A stretch of DNA of 64,000 nucleotides from Candidatus Omnitrophota bacterium (GCA_013177805.1 JABLXU010000027.1:1-64000); one strand, 5' to 3'; positions 47,107-55,988 are shown, counted from the first letter of the stretch. Translations and numbers: made by a program. The notes: generated by a model not told the origin, from the sequence alone.

Positions 47107-48096
47107 TTGCTGATCCTGGGAATCGAAACCTCATGCGACGATACCGGCGTGGCGCTGACGCGGAACGGCTGCCAGGTGTTGGCCAGCCGGGTATCGTCCC
47201 AAGTGGAGATCCACCGGCCGTACGGCGGGGTAGTGCCCGAAATCGCATCCCGTGCCCATATCGAGAACCTTCCGCCGCTGGTTCATCAGACTCTCGGCAA
47301 GGCCCAGGTCCGGCTGGAGGAAGTGGACGCGGTGGCGGTCACCTGCACGCCCGGCCTGGCGGGGTGCCTGCTGGTGGGAGTCTCATTCGCCAAAGCGCTG
47401 GCTTATGCTCTTCATAAACCGCTGGTGGGAATCAACCACCTGGAAGCCCATGTTTACACAGCCGGGCTGGACAAACCGCTGGACGAACACCCGCCCTTCC
47501 CGCATCTCGCCCTGCTGGTCTCCGGAGGCCATACCGCGCTTTACCGGGTGGACAGCTGGACCCGTCTGGCTTACCTGGGGGGCACTCAGGATGATGCCGC
47601 CGGGGAAGCCTTCGATAAAGTGGCGAAAGTTCTCCGATTGGGATTTCCCGGCGGCCCGGCCATTCAAAAACGCGCCGAGGGATTCATGGGAGCGTTCATT
47701 GAATTTCCCCGTCCCATGGTGGGGCAAGGCTACGATTTTTCGTTCAGCGGACTCAAAACCGCCGTGATCAACTACCTGCGCGGCCGGGAATGGGAGGACG
47801 AGGAGATCACCCGCGTGGCGGCGTCGTTCCAACACGCGGCGGTCGATGTCCTGGTGACCAAGACCCTGCGGGCGGCTGGAGAACTGAACCTGCGCCACAT
47901 CTCCCTGGTGGGCGGCGTCTCCGCCAATGCGGCCTTGCGCCAAGAACTCAGCCGCCGCGGCGAAGAAGGGGGATTTTCCATTTACCTGCCTGGTATGGCT
48001 TACTCCCAGGACAACGGGGCAATGGTGGCCGGCCTGGCCTATCACTACCTGCGCGAAGGCCGCACCGCCGATTTGACCCTCAACGCGGTGGCGTAG
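47107..48096 (+). CDS. tsaD: tRNA threonylcarbamoyladenosine biosynthesis protein TsaD
   Basis: A 329-residue Kae1/Gcp ASKHA protein: GIETSCDDTGVAL, the metal-binding HIENLP and NHLEAHVYTA motifs, LVSGGHT, LGGTQDDAAGEAFDKVAK and LVGGVSANAALR. TsaD, with TsaB, TsaE and TsaC, makes t6A37 on ANN-decoding tRNAs. The start is a TTG four bases after the ctpA stop, so the genes are probably co-transcribed. It converges with the RNase HII-YraN gene (11 bases). Confidence 0.93.
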   Translation: MLILGIETSCDDTGVALTRNGCQVLASRVSSQVEIHRPYGGVVPEIASRAHIENLPPLVHQTLGKAQVRLEEVDAVAVTCTPGLAGCLLVGVSFAKALAYALHKPLVGINHLEAHVYTAGLDKPLDEHPPFPHLALLVSGGHTALYRVDSWTRLAYLGGTQDDAAGEAFDKVAKVLRLGFPGGPAIQKRAEGFMGAFIEFPRPMVGQGYDFSFSGLKTAVINYLRGREWEDEEITRVAASFQHAAVDVLVTKTLRAAGELNLRHISLVGGVSANAALRQELSRRGEEGGFSIYLPGMAYSQDNGAMVAGLAYHYLREGRTADLTLNAVA

Positions 48097-48107
48097 ATAA
48101 ATCCTTC

Positions 48108-49349
48108 CTACCTCAATTCCTCCTCCACCCGGAAGGCGTCCTCGAAATGTTCAATGTGGGGAACCTGGCCGCGCGGGGCGAAGATCGAGACCACGTCATA
48201 GCGGATGTCCCAGCCTTCCCCCAGCCCCCGGTCGTGCAAGTATTTCTCCGCCGCCTGGATGATGGCCTTGCGTTTGCGGGGTGTGACCGCCTCGTAGGGC
48301 ATCCCGAAATGGGATGTGGTCCGGGATTTCACCTCGATGAACACGATCCGGGTTCCCTGGTTCATGATCAGGTCGATTTCGCCCGCGCGGCAGCGGAAAT
48401 TCCGTTCCCACAGCCGGTAGCCTTTGCGGGTGAGGTACTCCGCCGCCAGGGTTTCGTGTCGGCCGCCGCGGTCCACCGTGGCGGGCGTTTCGTCCCGCGC
48501 CTGCCGCCGCAGGTCTTCCAGGCGGAACGTCAGCCATTGTTCCAGGTAGTACCGCTCCTTGCCGGCCAAAGGCAGGGCGGCCAACTCCGTTATTTGTTTC
48601 TCTATGTCTTCGATCCGTGTAAGATAACGGGCGCGTTTTACCACCGAGTGAACGACGGGGCTGAGATCCGGATTCCGCTCGTAATCCGGCACCCAGCGGA
48701 ATGTTTTCCGGTGCAGCACGCAACGGCCAAACAATTCCAGCGCGACCCGGTGGAACTCGGTGGGATACCCCTTGTGATGATCGAAACCGTAGTGGGGAAA
48801 ATTTTCATGCCACGCCAGCATCATGCGGTCCCGGGTGACCTTGGCAAGAATGGAGGCCGCGCCGATGAGGACTGAGCGCTGGTCACCCTTGATGATGGCC
48901 TCCCCCGGGATGCCGGCCGGGGGATAATCCCGCCCGTCCACCAGCACGAATTCCGGAGGGGGATCGAGATTCTCCACCGCGCGCCGCATGGCCAGCAGGG
49001 AGGCCTGGCGGATGTCCAAGGTTTCGATTTCGCGGGGGGAAGCCTGGGCGATCGAATAGCTCTCCGCGTTGCGGATGAGGATGTCGTAAAAGCGTTCGCG
49101 GGCAGCCTCTCCCAATTGTTTGGAATCGCGGAGGCCCGCCAGGAGGTGTTGATCAAGGTCCGGCGGCAAGATCACTGCCGCCGCCACCACCGGTCCGGCC
49201 AGCGGTCCCCGGCCCGCCTCGTCCACGCCGGCCACCCGCCTGTACCCGACGTTCCAGAGTTCCAGTTCGCGCAAGAAGGTCGGCGCCTCCCTTGGCGTTC
49301 GTGGTTTATGGGGCTGTTTCAGCATACCGGACGCACTCATCCCGCGCAA
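48108..49349 (-). CDS. rnhB: RNase HII - YraN (UPF0102) fusion
   Basis: The 413-residue protein fuses two usually separate proteins. Residues about 35-230 are RNase HII (GVDEAGRGPLAGPV, LRDSKQL, the GAASILAKV region and HHKGYPT), which removes ribonucleotides from DNA. Residues about 285-405 are YraN-like (ETLAAEYLTRKGY, FRCRAGEIDLIM, VFIEVKSRT), a predicted Holliday-junction-resolvase-like nuclease. The genes are often adjacent in bacteria and appear fused here; no frameshift or internal stop is present. The start is TTG at 49349 with GAGAGG five bases upstream, with ATG at 49340 as an alternative. Confidence 0.9.
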   Translation of the reverse strand: MRGMSASGMLKQPHKPRTPREAPTFLRELELWNVGYRRVAGVDEAGRGPLAGPVVAAAVILPPDLDQHLLAGLRDSKQLGEAARERFYDILIRNAESYSIAQASPREIETLDIRQASLLAMRRAVENLDPPPEFVLVDGRDYPPAGIPGEAIIKGDQRSVLIGAASILAKVTRDRMMLAWHENFPHYGFDHHKGYPTEFHRVALELFGRCVLHRKTFRWVPDYERNPDLSPVVHSVVKRARYLTRIEDIEKQITELAALPLAGKERYYLEQWLTFRLEDLRRQARDETPATVDRGGRHETLAAEYLTRKGYRLWERNFRCRAGEIDLIMNQGTRIVFIEVKSRTTSHFGMPYEAVTPRKRKAIIQAAEKYLHDRGLGEGWDIRYDVVSIFAPRGQVPHIEHFEDAFRVEEELR

Positions 49350-49708
49350 CGGATCCTCTCCCGAACCAATCCTTCACTATGCCGGGGGATGGCCCGGCCT
49401 GCAAGGTGCCTGGAAAGGATGAACCGCGGACAGCGCGCCATGCTGTTTTATCAAGTCTTTTTCTGACCCGGCACTGATTCTTCGTGACTTGAATTTACAA
49501 GGAACCGGTAAAAAACACGATTCAGAGGCCGGGAGAAGAGAGACCAGGGCTTACCTTGCCGCAAGAATTGTATTAAAAAGAAAAGAAATCCGTGGCCATG
49601 CCATCCACGGTGGTTTAACCCAGGATGGAATTGGGATACAATGCACAGCATCCCAAGCAGGGAAACCTGAGATAAACCTCATAGGCATTTTCACATAAGG
49701 AAAAGGAA
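49350..49708. other. Divergent promoter region of the BMC locus
   Basis: It holds the inverted repeat at 49590-49610 and a weak promoter, but no gene. Confidence 0.45.
49590..49642 (+). promoter_or_regulatory. Possible operator and promoter upstream of the BMC genes
   Basis: An inverted repeat CCGTGG/CCACGG (about 49590-49610, 9-base gap) is just upstream of a weak promoter, TTTAAC (49614-49619) and TACAAT (49637-49642), 17 bases apart. The arms could bind a repressor such as those that respond to sugar or aldehyde substrates; this is inference. Confidence 0.35.
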
Positions 49709-50002
49709 ATGGAGGACACACCCGTGGAAGGAAAAGCCCTGGGACTCGTCGAGACACGCGGATTGGTCGGCGCGATCGAAGCCGCGGATGCCATGGTCAA
49801 GGCGGCCAGCGTGACGCTGGTCGGAAAAGAGAAGATAGGCGGCGGGTACGTGACCGTGATGGTTCGCGGGGACGTCGGCGCGGTGAAAGCCGCGACGGAC
49901 GCGGGGGCGGCGGCGGCCCGCAAGGTGGGAGAGGTGGTTTCGGTTCATGTCATCCCCCGGCCGCATGCCGAAATCGAAGGCATACTGCCCACCAAAGGGT
50001 AA
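49709..50002 (+). CDS. Hexameric BMC shell protein (BMC-H)
   Basis: A 97-residue BMC-domain protein of the PduA/EutM/CcmK type: [23 protein letters not shown], the inner strand [20 protein letters not shown], a pore-adjacent GGG, and [12 protein letters not shown] at the C-terminus. Six copies form one facet tile with a small central pore for metabolites. No BMC-P or BMC-T gene is near it. The ATG has AAGGAAA upstream; a GTG five codons later has GGAGG eight bases upstream and would give a protein that starts nearer the canonical family N-terminus. It begins the BMC cluster and is followed by a strong hairpin. Confidence 0.93.
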   Translation: MEDTPVEGKALGLVETRGLVGAIEAADAMVKAASVTLVGKEKIGGGYVTVMVRGDVGAVKAATDAGAAAARKVGEVVSVHVIPRPHAEIEGILPTKG

Positions 50003-50070
50003 GGTGTCCTCAGCGGCCACGCAGGTTTCCTGGGCCTCCCCAGGTCCACGGTTCCATGAAAAACGCACAT

Positions 50071-50115
50071 TCCAAGGCACGGCGTGGCAGCACCGCCACG
50101 CCGTGCTTTTCTAGG
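50071..50115 (+). terminator. Strong hairpin between shell gene and enzyme genes
   Basis: GCACGGCGTGGC (50077-50088) and GCCACGCCGTGC (50095-50106) form a perfect 12-bp, GC-rich stem with a 6-base loop, then TTTTCT. As the enzymes continue 20 bases later on the same strand, it may be a leaky terminator that makes shell protein more abundant than the enzymes. Confidence 0.8.
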
Positions 50116-50126
50116 ACCGGGAAACA

Positions 50127-50795
50127 ATGGCTGAACCTTTCGTGGATAATGCCCTGATCGATCAAATCACCCAGCGGGTGGTCGCCCGTTTGCGGGCATC
50201 ACAGACCGGCCCGTCCCCCGGCGCCAAGTTGGTGCCGGTGAATGTTTCCGTGCGCCACGTACACCTGTGCCAGGAGCATCTGGAAATCTTGTACGGCCCA
50301 GGTTTTGTTTTGGAGGAACGGAACGAACTCTATCAGCCGGGTCAATTCGCGGCCAAACAGGTGGTGACACTCGTCGGGCCGCGGATGCGGTGTCTGGGCG
50401 AGGTCCGGGTGCTGGGGCCGTTGCGGAAAAGCACGCAGGTCGAAGTGTCCAAGACCGACGCCATTTACCTGGGGATCGATCCCCCGGTAAAGCCTTCCGG
50501 CGAACACGAAGGCAGCGTGGGATTGATCCTGGTCGGACCGGTGGGCGTGGTGCACCTGCAGCGCGGCGTCATTTTGGCGAACCGGCACATCCACCTGTCC
50601 ACCGCGTCCGCGCAAAAATGGGGGATTGCGGATAATCAAATCGTCAAAGTGCGGATCACCACCCATAAGCGCACCGTCTTCGAAGACGTGCAATGCCGGG
50701 TGCATCCCATGTATTTGGATGAAATGCACCTGGACACGGACGACGGCAACGCCAGCGGCCTGCGCGGGGGAGAAAAGGCGGAAATCATCGATTGA
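50127..50795 (+). CDS. pduL: PduL-type phosphate acyltransferase
   Basis: The 222-residue protein has the PduL double beta-barrel pattern with zinc-site motifs SVRHVHL and ILANRHIHLS and the characteristic closing HLDTDDGNA. It interconverts acyl-CoA and acyl-phosphate (acetyl- or propanoyl-), recycling CoA inside microcompartments. Residues about 5-26 (VDNALIDQITQRVVARLRAS) form an amphipathic helix followed by a Pro/Gly-rich linker, the form of an encapsulation peptide. It lies directly upstream of the flavoprotein-like and aldehyde dehydrogenase genes, 10 bases from the first. Confidence 0.92.
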   Translation: MAEPFVDNALIDQITQRVVARLRASQTGPSPGAKLVPVNVSVRHVHLCQEHLEILYGPGFVLEERNELYQPGQFAAKQVVTLVGPRMRCLGEVRVLGPLRKSTQVEVSKTDAIYLGIDPPVKPSGEHEGSVGLILVGPVGVVHLQRGVILANRHIHLSTASAQKWGIADNQIVKVRITTHKRTVFEDVQCRVHPMYLDEMHLDTDDGNASGLRGGEKAEIID

Positions 50796-50804
50796 AAGGC
50801 CATC

Positions 50805-51704
50805 ATGAATTCACAGGATTTGGAACGGATCATCATGGAGGAGGTTCGGAAGGTCTTGGCGGAGCAGGACCGCGCCCGCGAAACCGCGTTGCCGCCCGAT
50901 TCGAACGAGACTCTCGATCCGTTTGCCTGCCAAGGTCCGGCGTGCACCATTCCGGATCCGTTCCCGGCCCGCACAGCGCCCAGGCAACTTAAGCCGGCGG
51001 CCCCGCCAGCCGTCCCGCCGCCATCCCTGGAAGGGCCGGCAGTCCTTTTAATTTTCACCGGGGCGAAAGAGAAGTGGGATGTCCTCACCCAGGCTTTTCA
51101 AAACTGGCGGGAGAAAGGCATCGGCCTGGACGCGGTTTTCTCCTCCAGCGCCCACTGGGTGATCTCGCCGGACGAAACCGCCGCGCTGGGCATCCGCGCC
51201 ATCGATCAACCGGCGGAACTGCACAAAATGATGTACCATTTGTCCCGTTATTCCGCCGTGTTTCTGCCTTCGTTCAGCCGGACCCACGCGGCCAAGCTGG
51301 CGCTGGGCATCACGGACACGGTCACGTTGAATTTGGCGTTGTCGGCCTTGGCGCAAAAGATTCCCACGTACGCCTCCACGGAGGGGCTGGACCCCACCGC
51401 GTGCATAGTCTGTGGCAACCAGGTTCCCGGCATCCAAGACGTGCTGAACCGGTACCGGGAACAGCTGGCCACGATGGGCATAAAACTCCTGCCGGCGGCC
51501 GAGGCGGTCCAGGCGATCTCGCGGATTGTACTCAACGAAGTGGAAAGCGGGCCGGATTTGATCGTCAGCCTTGTGACCGAAGAAGACGCGGCCCGGCTCA
51601 AAGGGCCGGTGGTAAAAGCCGCGCGGGGCGGACTCATCACACCGCTGGCCATGGAACTGTTGCAACGGAGAGGCATCGAAGTCGTGATTGTTCCCCAAAA
51701 ATAG
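50805..51704 (+). CDS. BMC-associated flavoprotein-like protein with encapsulation peptide
   Basis: The 299-residue protein has an amphipathic helix (MNSQDLERIIMEEVRKVLAE) and a Pro-rich linker (about 25-75), then a Rossmann-like domain (VLLIFTGAKEKWDVLTQAF; later LPSFSRTHAAKLALGI and LNLALSALAQKIPTYA). The second part resembles the flavoprotein/HFCD family (PF02441), members of which bind FMN; similar genes are found in several BMC loci. No redox partner is evident. The helix argues that it is targeted into the microcompartment lumen. Function within the pathway is unknown to me; it may recycle a cofactor or act in electron transfer. Confidence 0.7.
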   Translation: MNSQDLERIIMEEVRKVLAEQDRARETALPPDSNETLDPFACQGPACTIPDPFPARTAPRQLKPAAPPAVPPPSLEGPAVLLIFTGAKEKWDVLTQAFQNWREKGIGLDAVFSSSAHWVISPDETAALGIRAIDQPAELHKMMYHLSRYSAVFLPSFSRTHAAKLALGITDTVTLNLALSALAQKIPTYASTEGLDPTACIVCGNQVPGIQDVLNRYREQLATMGIKLLPAAEAVQAISRIVLNEVESGPDLIVSLVTEEDAARLKGPVVKAARGGLITPLAMELLQRRGIEVVIVPQK

Positions 51705-51724
51705 GGACGGGAGAGAGTCGCAAA

Positions 51725-53149
51725 ATGGATGATCGGCAAATCGCGGAAATCGTACGCCGGGTGATGCAAGAATTGCAAAACCAAGCCCAGGTTTCCCCGC
51801 CGCATGTGGCCGCCTGCGCGGGCGGCGCCGTCAGCGGCGGCCGGGACGGCGTCTTTGAGGATATCGAGCAGGCCATTCAGGCCGCCAAGCAGGCTTTTCT
51901 GCGGTTCCGGGAAGTGCCTTTGGAAGACCGGAAGCGTTTTACCCAAGTGATCCGGGACACCTCCCGGCAATTGAACCGGGACTGGGCGGAATTGACCGTG
52001 CGGGACACGGGGATGGGCCGGGCGGATCACAAAGTTTTGAAAAATTCCTTGGCGTTGGAGAAAACTCCCGGCCCGGAAGAACTGACCACTACCTGCGTCA
52101 CCGGCGATCATGGCATCATGCTGCAGGAATACGCGCCGTTCGGCGTGATCGGCACGATTACGCCCTCCACCAATCCGGTGGCCACGGTGATCAACCACGC
52201 TATCGCCATGCTGTCCGCCGGGAACACGGTGGTTTTTGGACCGCATCCCGGCGCGGTGCAATGCACCCTGGAGAGCATGCAAGCGATCAACCGGGCGTTG
52301 GTGGCGGCGGGCGCGCCGGCCAACCTGTTGACCTCGGTGCGGCAACCCAGCCTGCGCACGGCCAAGATCATCATGGGCCATGAGGATATCTCCCTGTTGG
52401 TGGCCACAGGCGGCCCGGCGGTGGTGCGGGCGGCGTTGGAAAGCCCGAAGCGGGCGATCGTAGCCGGACCGGGCAATCCGCCGGTAATCGTGGACGAAAC
52501 CGCCGACATCGGCCGCGCGGCCCAGAATATCTACGACGGATCCAGTTTCGACAACAATATGCCGTGCATCTGCGAAAAGGAGTGCTTCGTGCTCCCGCCG
52601 GTGTACGACGACCTGATTTCGGCCATGCGGCAGCGGGGCGCGTACATGCTCAGCGCCGCCCAGACCGACGCCCTAACCCGCGTCACCCTGACGGCGGAGG
52701 GACATGTCAACCGCGATTTCGTGGGCAAAGACGCGGCAGTCCTGGCGCGCGCCATCAATCTGCAGATCCCCTCCAATTGCGAGCTGCTTCTGGCAGACGT
52801 CACCAAAAACCACCCCTTCGTCACGCACGAAATGCTGATGCCCGTGCTGGCTATCGTGAAGGTCAACACGTTCGAGGAGGCGGTCAGCGCGGCGGTGGAG
52901 GCGGAACACGGCTTTGGCCACACGGCCATCATCCACAGCCGGCGGATGGACCGCATCACCCAATTCGCCAAAGCCATCCAGGTCAACCTGTTCGTGGCCA
53001 ACGGCCCTTGCGGGGCGATTCTAGGCAATGGCGGCGAGGGCTGGACGGCTTTCACCATCGCCGGCCCCACGGGCGAAGGCCCCTGCACCCCCAAGACTTT
53101 CAGCCGGGTGAAACGCTTCGCCATCGCCGATTCACTGCGGGTGGTGTAA
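51725..53149 (+). CDS. CoA-acylating aldehyde dehydrogenase (PduP/EutE-like)
   Basis: The 474-residue enzyme has an N-terminal encapsulation-like helix (MDDRQIAEIVRRVMQELQ), the ALDH core with PFGVIGTITPSTNPVAT, and catalytic Cys281 in NNMPCICEKE, followed by GNGGEGWTAFTI and a C-terminal GPCTPKTFSRVKRF. It oxidises acetaldehyde or propionaldehyde with CoA to acyl-CoA and NADH, the PduL substrate. Thus two of the standard core steps are encoded side by side. The frame is open upstream, but ATG 51725 begins the encapsulation helix. It is the last gene of the locus; a strong terminator lies about 230 bases downstream. Confidence 0.92.
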   Translation: MDDRQIAEIVRRVMQELQNQAQVSPPHVAACAGGAVSGGRDGVFEDIEQAIQAAKQAFLRFREVPLEDRKRFTQVIRDTSRQLNRDWAELTVRDTGMGRADHKVLKNSLALEKTPGPEELTTTCVTGDHGIMLQEYAPFGVIGTITPSTNPVATVINHAIAMLSAGNTVVFGPHPGAVQCTLESMQAINRALVAAGAPANLLTSVRQPSLRTAKIIMGHEDISLLVATGGPAVVRAALESPKRAIVAGPGNPPVIVDETADIGRAAQNIYDGSSFDNNMPCICEKECFVLPPVYDDLISAMRQRGAYMLSAAQTDALTRVTLTAEGHVNRDFVGKDAAVLARAINLQIPSNCELLLADVTKNHPFVTHEMLMPVLAIVKVNTFEEAVSAAVEAEHGFGHTAIIHSRRMDRITQFAKAIQVNLFVANGPCGAILGNGGEGWTAFTIAGPTGEGPCTPKTFSRVKRFAIADSLRVV

Positions 53150-53205
53150 GCCAAATGGAATGCCATTTCGCCGGATTTTTATCATGGCGAAATCAGGGAC
53201 CCGAT

Positions 53206-53240
53206 TCCTTCTCCCTCTGGAAGAGGGCTAAAGTGAGGGG
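53206..53240. repeat. REP-like palindrome, copy 7
   Basis: CCCTCT (53213-53218) pairs with AGAGGG (53222-53227), separated by three bases. Confidence 0.45.
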
Positions 53241-53374
53241 AGCCCTGAAAGGGCGGAATCCATTCTAGGGCCCGTAACCGGAGGTGCAGCCGGTGTTGCA
53301 GCGTGACGCGCGTTACCCAGTTAGAGTCCGGTTCGTTTAATTGATCGATCTTTCCTTTTGATCCCTCCGATGGG

Positions 53375-53415
53375 ACACACGGGGCACAAGCAACAGTGCC
53401 CCGCGTGTTTTTTTA
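53375..53415 (+). terminator. Terminator of the BMC locus
   Basis: ACAC-GGGGCAC (53375-53387) and GTGCCCC-GTGT (53396-53408), with one internal mismatch pair, are followed by TTTTTTTAT. It is well placed to end the BMC transcript. Confidence 0.85.
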
Positions 53416-53534
53416 TCGTCATTCTCATTTCGGCGGTCTTTTCATCGGGCTGGAATGGGGGCAGCCAAGGAACGCATGAGCCGAAGCCGGCTGGTTATTT
53501 CTCTTTCCATTCTTAATTACTCATGACCAGAAGA

Positions 53535-53562
53535 CAAAAAAGGGCATGGAAAACCATGCCCT
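53535..53562 (-). terminator. Terminator of fusA
   Basis: On the reverse strand GGGCATGG, four bases, CCATGCCC and a TTTTTT run make a compact Rho-independent terminator 30 bases after the fusA stop. Confidence 0.85.
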
Positions 53563-53589
53563 GGCTTCGTTCTTGAGCTCATGACGCGC

Positions 53590-55677
53590 TTACGCCGCGC
53601 CGCGCAGTTTTTCGTTCCGTGAACGGATGATGTCTTCGGCAATGCTGGCGGGAACCGGCTCATAATGTTCGAATTGCATGGAAAACGACGCCCGGCCGGA
53701 GGTGATCGTGCGCAGATCGGTCGCGTAACCGAACATCTCCGATAAGGGAACCATCGCGCGGATCACGTTGCTCGCGCCGATGCTGTCCATTCCCAGAATC
53801 CGGCCCCGGCGGGAGCAGAGGTTTCCATTGATGCCCCCCGCGTACTCGGGCGGGGTGGTGACATCCACCCGCATGACCGGTTCCATCAGGTAAGGCCGGC
53901 ATTTCAGAAAGGCTTCCTTAAACGCCTGGCTGCCGCAGATCCGGAACGCCCGCTCGGAAGAATCGACTTCGTGGAAGGAGCCGTCGTACAAGGTCACTTT
54001 GACATCGACGACCGGATACCCGGCGTAAATGCCCCGTTTCATGGCGTCGAGAATGCCTTTCTCGATGGCGGGGATGTATTCACGGGGGATGGCGCCGCCC
54101 ACGATTTTGTTCTCGAATTCAAATCCATGTCCCGGCGGATTCGGCTCGATTTTGAATACCACGTGCGCGTAATCGCCCTTGCCGCCCGACTGCTTGACGT
54201 ACCGGTGGTTGACGTCATAGGACTGGGAGATCGTTTCCCGGTAAGCCACTTCCGGACGGCCGACCAGCGCCGTGACACCGTATTCCCTCCGCAACCGGTC
54301 CACGATGATCTCCAGATGCAATTCGCCCATGCCGGAAATGATGGTTTCGCCTTCCATCTCGCCGGATGTAACCACGAACGTGGGATCCTCCTCGGCTAAT
54401 TTCCCGAGGCCGATCCCCAGTTTGTCGCTGTCGTTGCGGGATTCGGGCTTGATACTCACCGAGATGACCGGCGACGGGAACTCGATGGCTTCCAAGAGGA
54501 TGGGATGATCGATATCGCAGAGCGTGTCACCGGTGACCGTGTCGCTCAACCCCACCGCCACGCCGATGTCGCCGCAGAAGATCTCCTCCCGCTGTTCTTG
54601 CTTGTTGGCGTGCATCTGGAGCAACCGTCCGATCCGTTGCTTGGTGCCCTTGGTAGAATTGAGAACATACGAACCGGCCTTCATGATCCCCGAGTAAACC
54701 CGGAAATAGACCAACTTGCCCATGTGTTTGTCCGCCATGACTTTAAAAGCCAAGGCCGCCAAGGGCGCGTCGTCCGAAGGCTTGCGGACGATTTCTTCGT
54801 CCTGATGAACGCCGATGACCGGCGGCAGGTCCACGGGTGAGGGCAGGAAATCGACCACGGCATCCAACAACCGCCGCACCCCCTTGTTCTTGAACGCGGC
54901 GCCGCACAGCGTGGGGGTAATGGCGCGGGCCAGGGTGGCCCGGCGGATGCCCTGAATCAATTCCTCTTTGGAAATCGCGGCCCCCTCGCAGTATTTTTCA
55001 AATAAAACCTCATCCACTTCGCTCACTTTTTCCACAAGATACTTGTACCACTGGTCATGCATATCCTGAAACGCAGGGGGGATGGGGACATCGTGGCGTT
55101 TTTCCCCGGTGGCATCGTCATAGATATGGGCGCAGTTATGAATCAGGTCGATCACGCCCTCCAGATTTCCGTCGTTCATCATGGGCAGAACGATGGGCAC
55201 CGGATTGGCATGCAATTGCCGTTCCATGGATCCCAGGGCGCGGAAATAGTCAGCGCCGGCGCGGTCCATTTTGTTAATGAAGGCGATGACCGGGACCTCG
55301 TATTTTTCCGCTTGACGCCAGACCGTCTCGGATTGCGGTTCCACCCCGGCCACGCCGCAAAAGAGGGCGATGGCCCCATCCAAAACCCGCAAAGACCGCT
55401 CCACTTCCACCGTGAAATCCACGTGGCCGGGCGTATCGATAACGTTAATGCGATGGTCCCGCCAAAAGCAGGTAGTGGCTGCGGAGGTAATCGTGATTCC
55501 GCGTTCCCGTTCTTGTTCCATCCAATCCATGACGGCTTCCCCGTCATGGACTTCGCCGATTTTGTGGGTGCGTCCGGTAAAATAGAGAATCCGTTCGGTC
55601 ATGGTCGTTTTCCCGGCATCGATGTGGGCCATGATGCCGATATTGCGGACGCGTTCGAGGGGGATTTGTCGTTTCAT
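53590..55677 (-). CDS. fusA: Translation elongation factor G
   Basis: The 695-residue GTPase shows G1 (AHIDAGKTT), G2 with RGITI, G3 (DTPGH), G4 (NKMD), and the later domains ending with the [10 protein letters not shown] / RRGRILGM region and the domain V beta strands. It catalyses ribosomal translocation. The start at 55677 has AAGGAA upstream with about ten bases of spacing. No tuf or rpsL/rpsG neighbour is present, so this is not the str operon copy; a second EF-G homolog may exist elsewhere. A leader of about 280 bases follows the promoter at 55961. Confidence 0.93.
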   Translation of the reverse strand: MKRQIPLERVRNIGIMAHIDAGKTTMTERILYFTGRTHKIGEVHDGEAVMDWMEQERERGITITSAATTCFWRDHRINVIDTPGHVDFTVEVERSLRVLDGAIALFCGVAGVEPQSETVWRQAEKYEVPVIAFINKMDRAGADYFRALGSMERQLHANPVPIVLPMMNDGNLEGVIDLIHNCAHIYDDATGEKRHDVPIPPAFQDMHDQWYKYLVEKVSEVDEVLFEKYCEGAAISKEELIQGIRRATLARAITPTLCGAAFKNKGVRRLLDAVVDFLPSPVDLPPVIGVHQDEEIVRKPSDDAPLAALAFKVMADKHMGKLVYFRVYSGIMKAGSYVLNSTKGTKQRIGRLLQMHANKQEQREEIFCGDIGVAVGLSDTVTGDTLCDIDHPILLEAIEFPSPVISVSIKPESRNDSDKLGIGLGKLAEEDPTFVVTSGEMEGETIISGMGELHLEIIVDRLRREYGVTALVGRPEVAYRETISQSYDVNHRYVKQSGGKGDYAHVVFKIEPNPPGHGFEFENKIVGGAIPREYIPAIEKGILDAMKRGIYAGYPVVDVKVTLYDGSFHEVDSSERAFRICGSQAFKEAFLKCRPYLMEPVMRVDVTTPPEYAGGINGNLCSRRGRILGMDSIGASNVIRAMVPLSEMFGYATDLRTITSGRASFSMQFEHYEPVPASIAEDIIRSRNEKLRGAA

Positions 55678-55960
55678 GTTTAACTGATTCCTTTGTGCAC
55701 CAGAAATAGCTTTCATCCAGGGCCGGCGCGGCCGGATTCACCCGCGCGGACCGCGCAAACGCAGGCCGCTCCCCGACCAGAGCATCCGGCCTCCCGGACC
55801 CAACCGATTACAAACCCATATGATTCCCACGAAAACACAGAGGCAGGAAAGACGGCAACCGGGCCTGGATCCTCTCTACCTCCCAATTCCTGGAGATCCA
55901 TGGCCGAAGCGTACATAACAAACCGGTCTTCCCCGATTTTCAGAAGACCGGCCGCTTTAC

Positions 55961-55988
55961 ATTGTATATCCTCTCCAAAATCCGTCAA
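55961..55988 (-). promoter_or_regulatory. Sigma70-type promoter for fusA
   Basis: Reverse-strand TTGACG (55988-55983) and TACAAT (55966-55961) are separated by 16 bases, each matching consensus in five of six positions. It implies a 5' untranslated leader of roughly 280 nucleotides. Confidence 0.6.

Larger units (their letters stand above)
53150..53589. other. Non-coding gap with two terminators and one repeat
   Basis: The BMC terminator, the fusA terminator and a REP-like palindrome are in this gap. I see no gene. Confidence 0.6.

Noticed and set aside
51074..51724. Upstream extension of the aldehyde dehydrogenase frame by about 217 codons
   Set aside because: It is antiparallel in codon usage to the real flavoprotein-like gene and overlaps it completely; ATG 51725 starts an encapsulation-like helix and normal family N-terminus.
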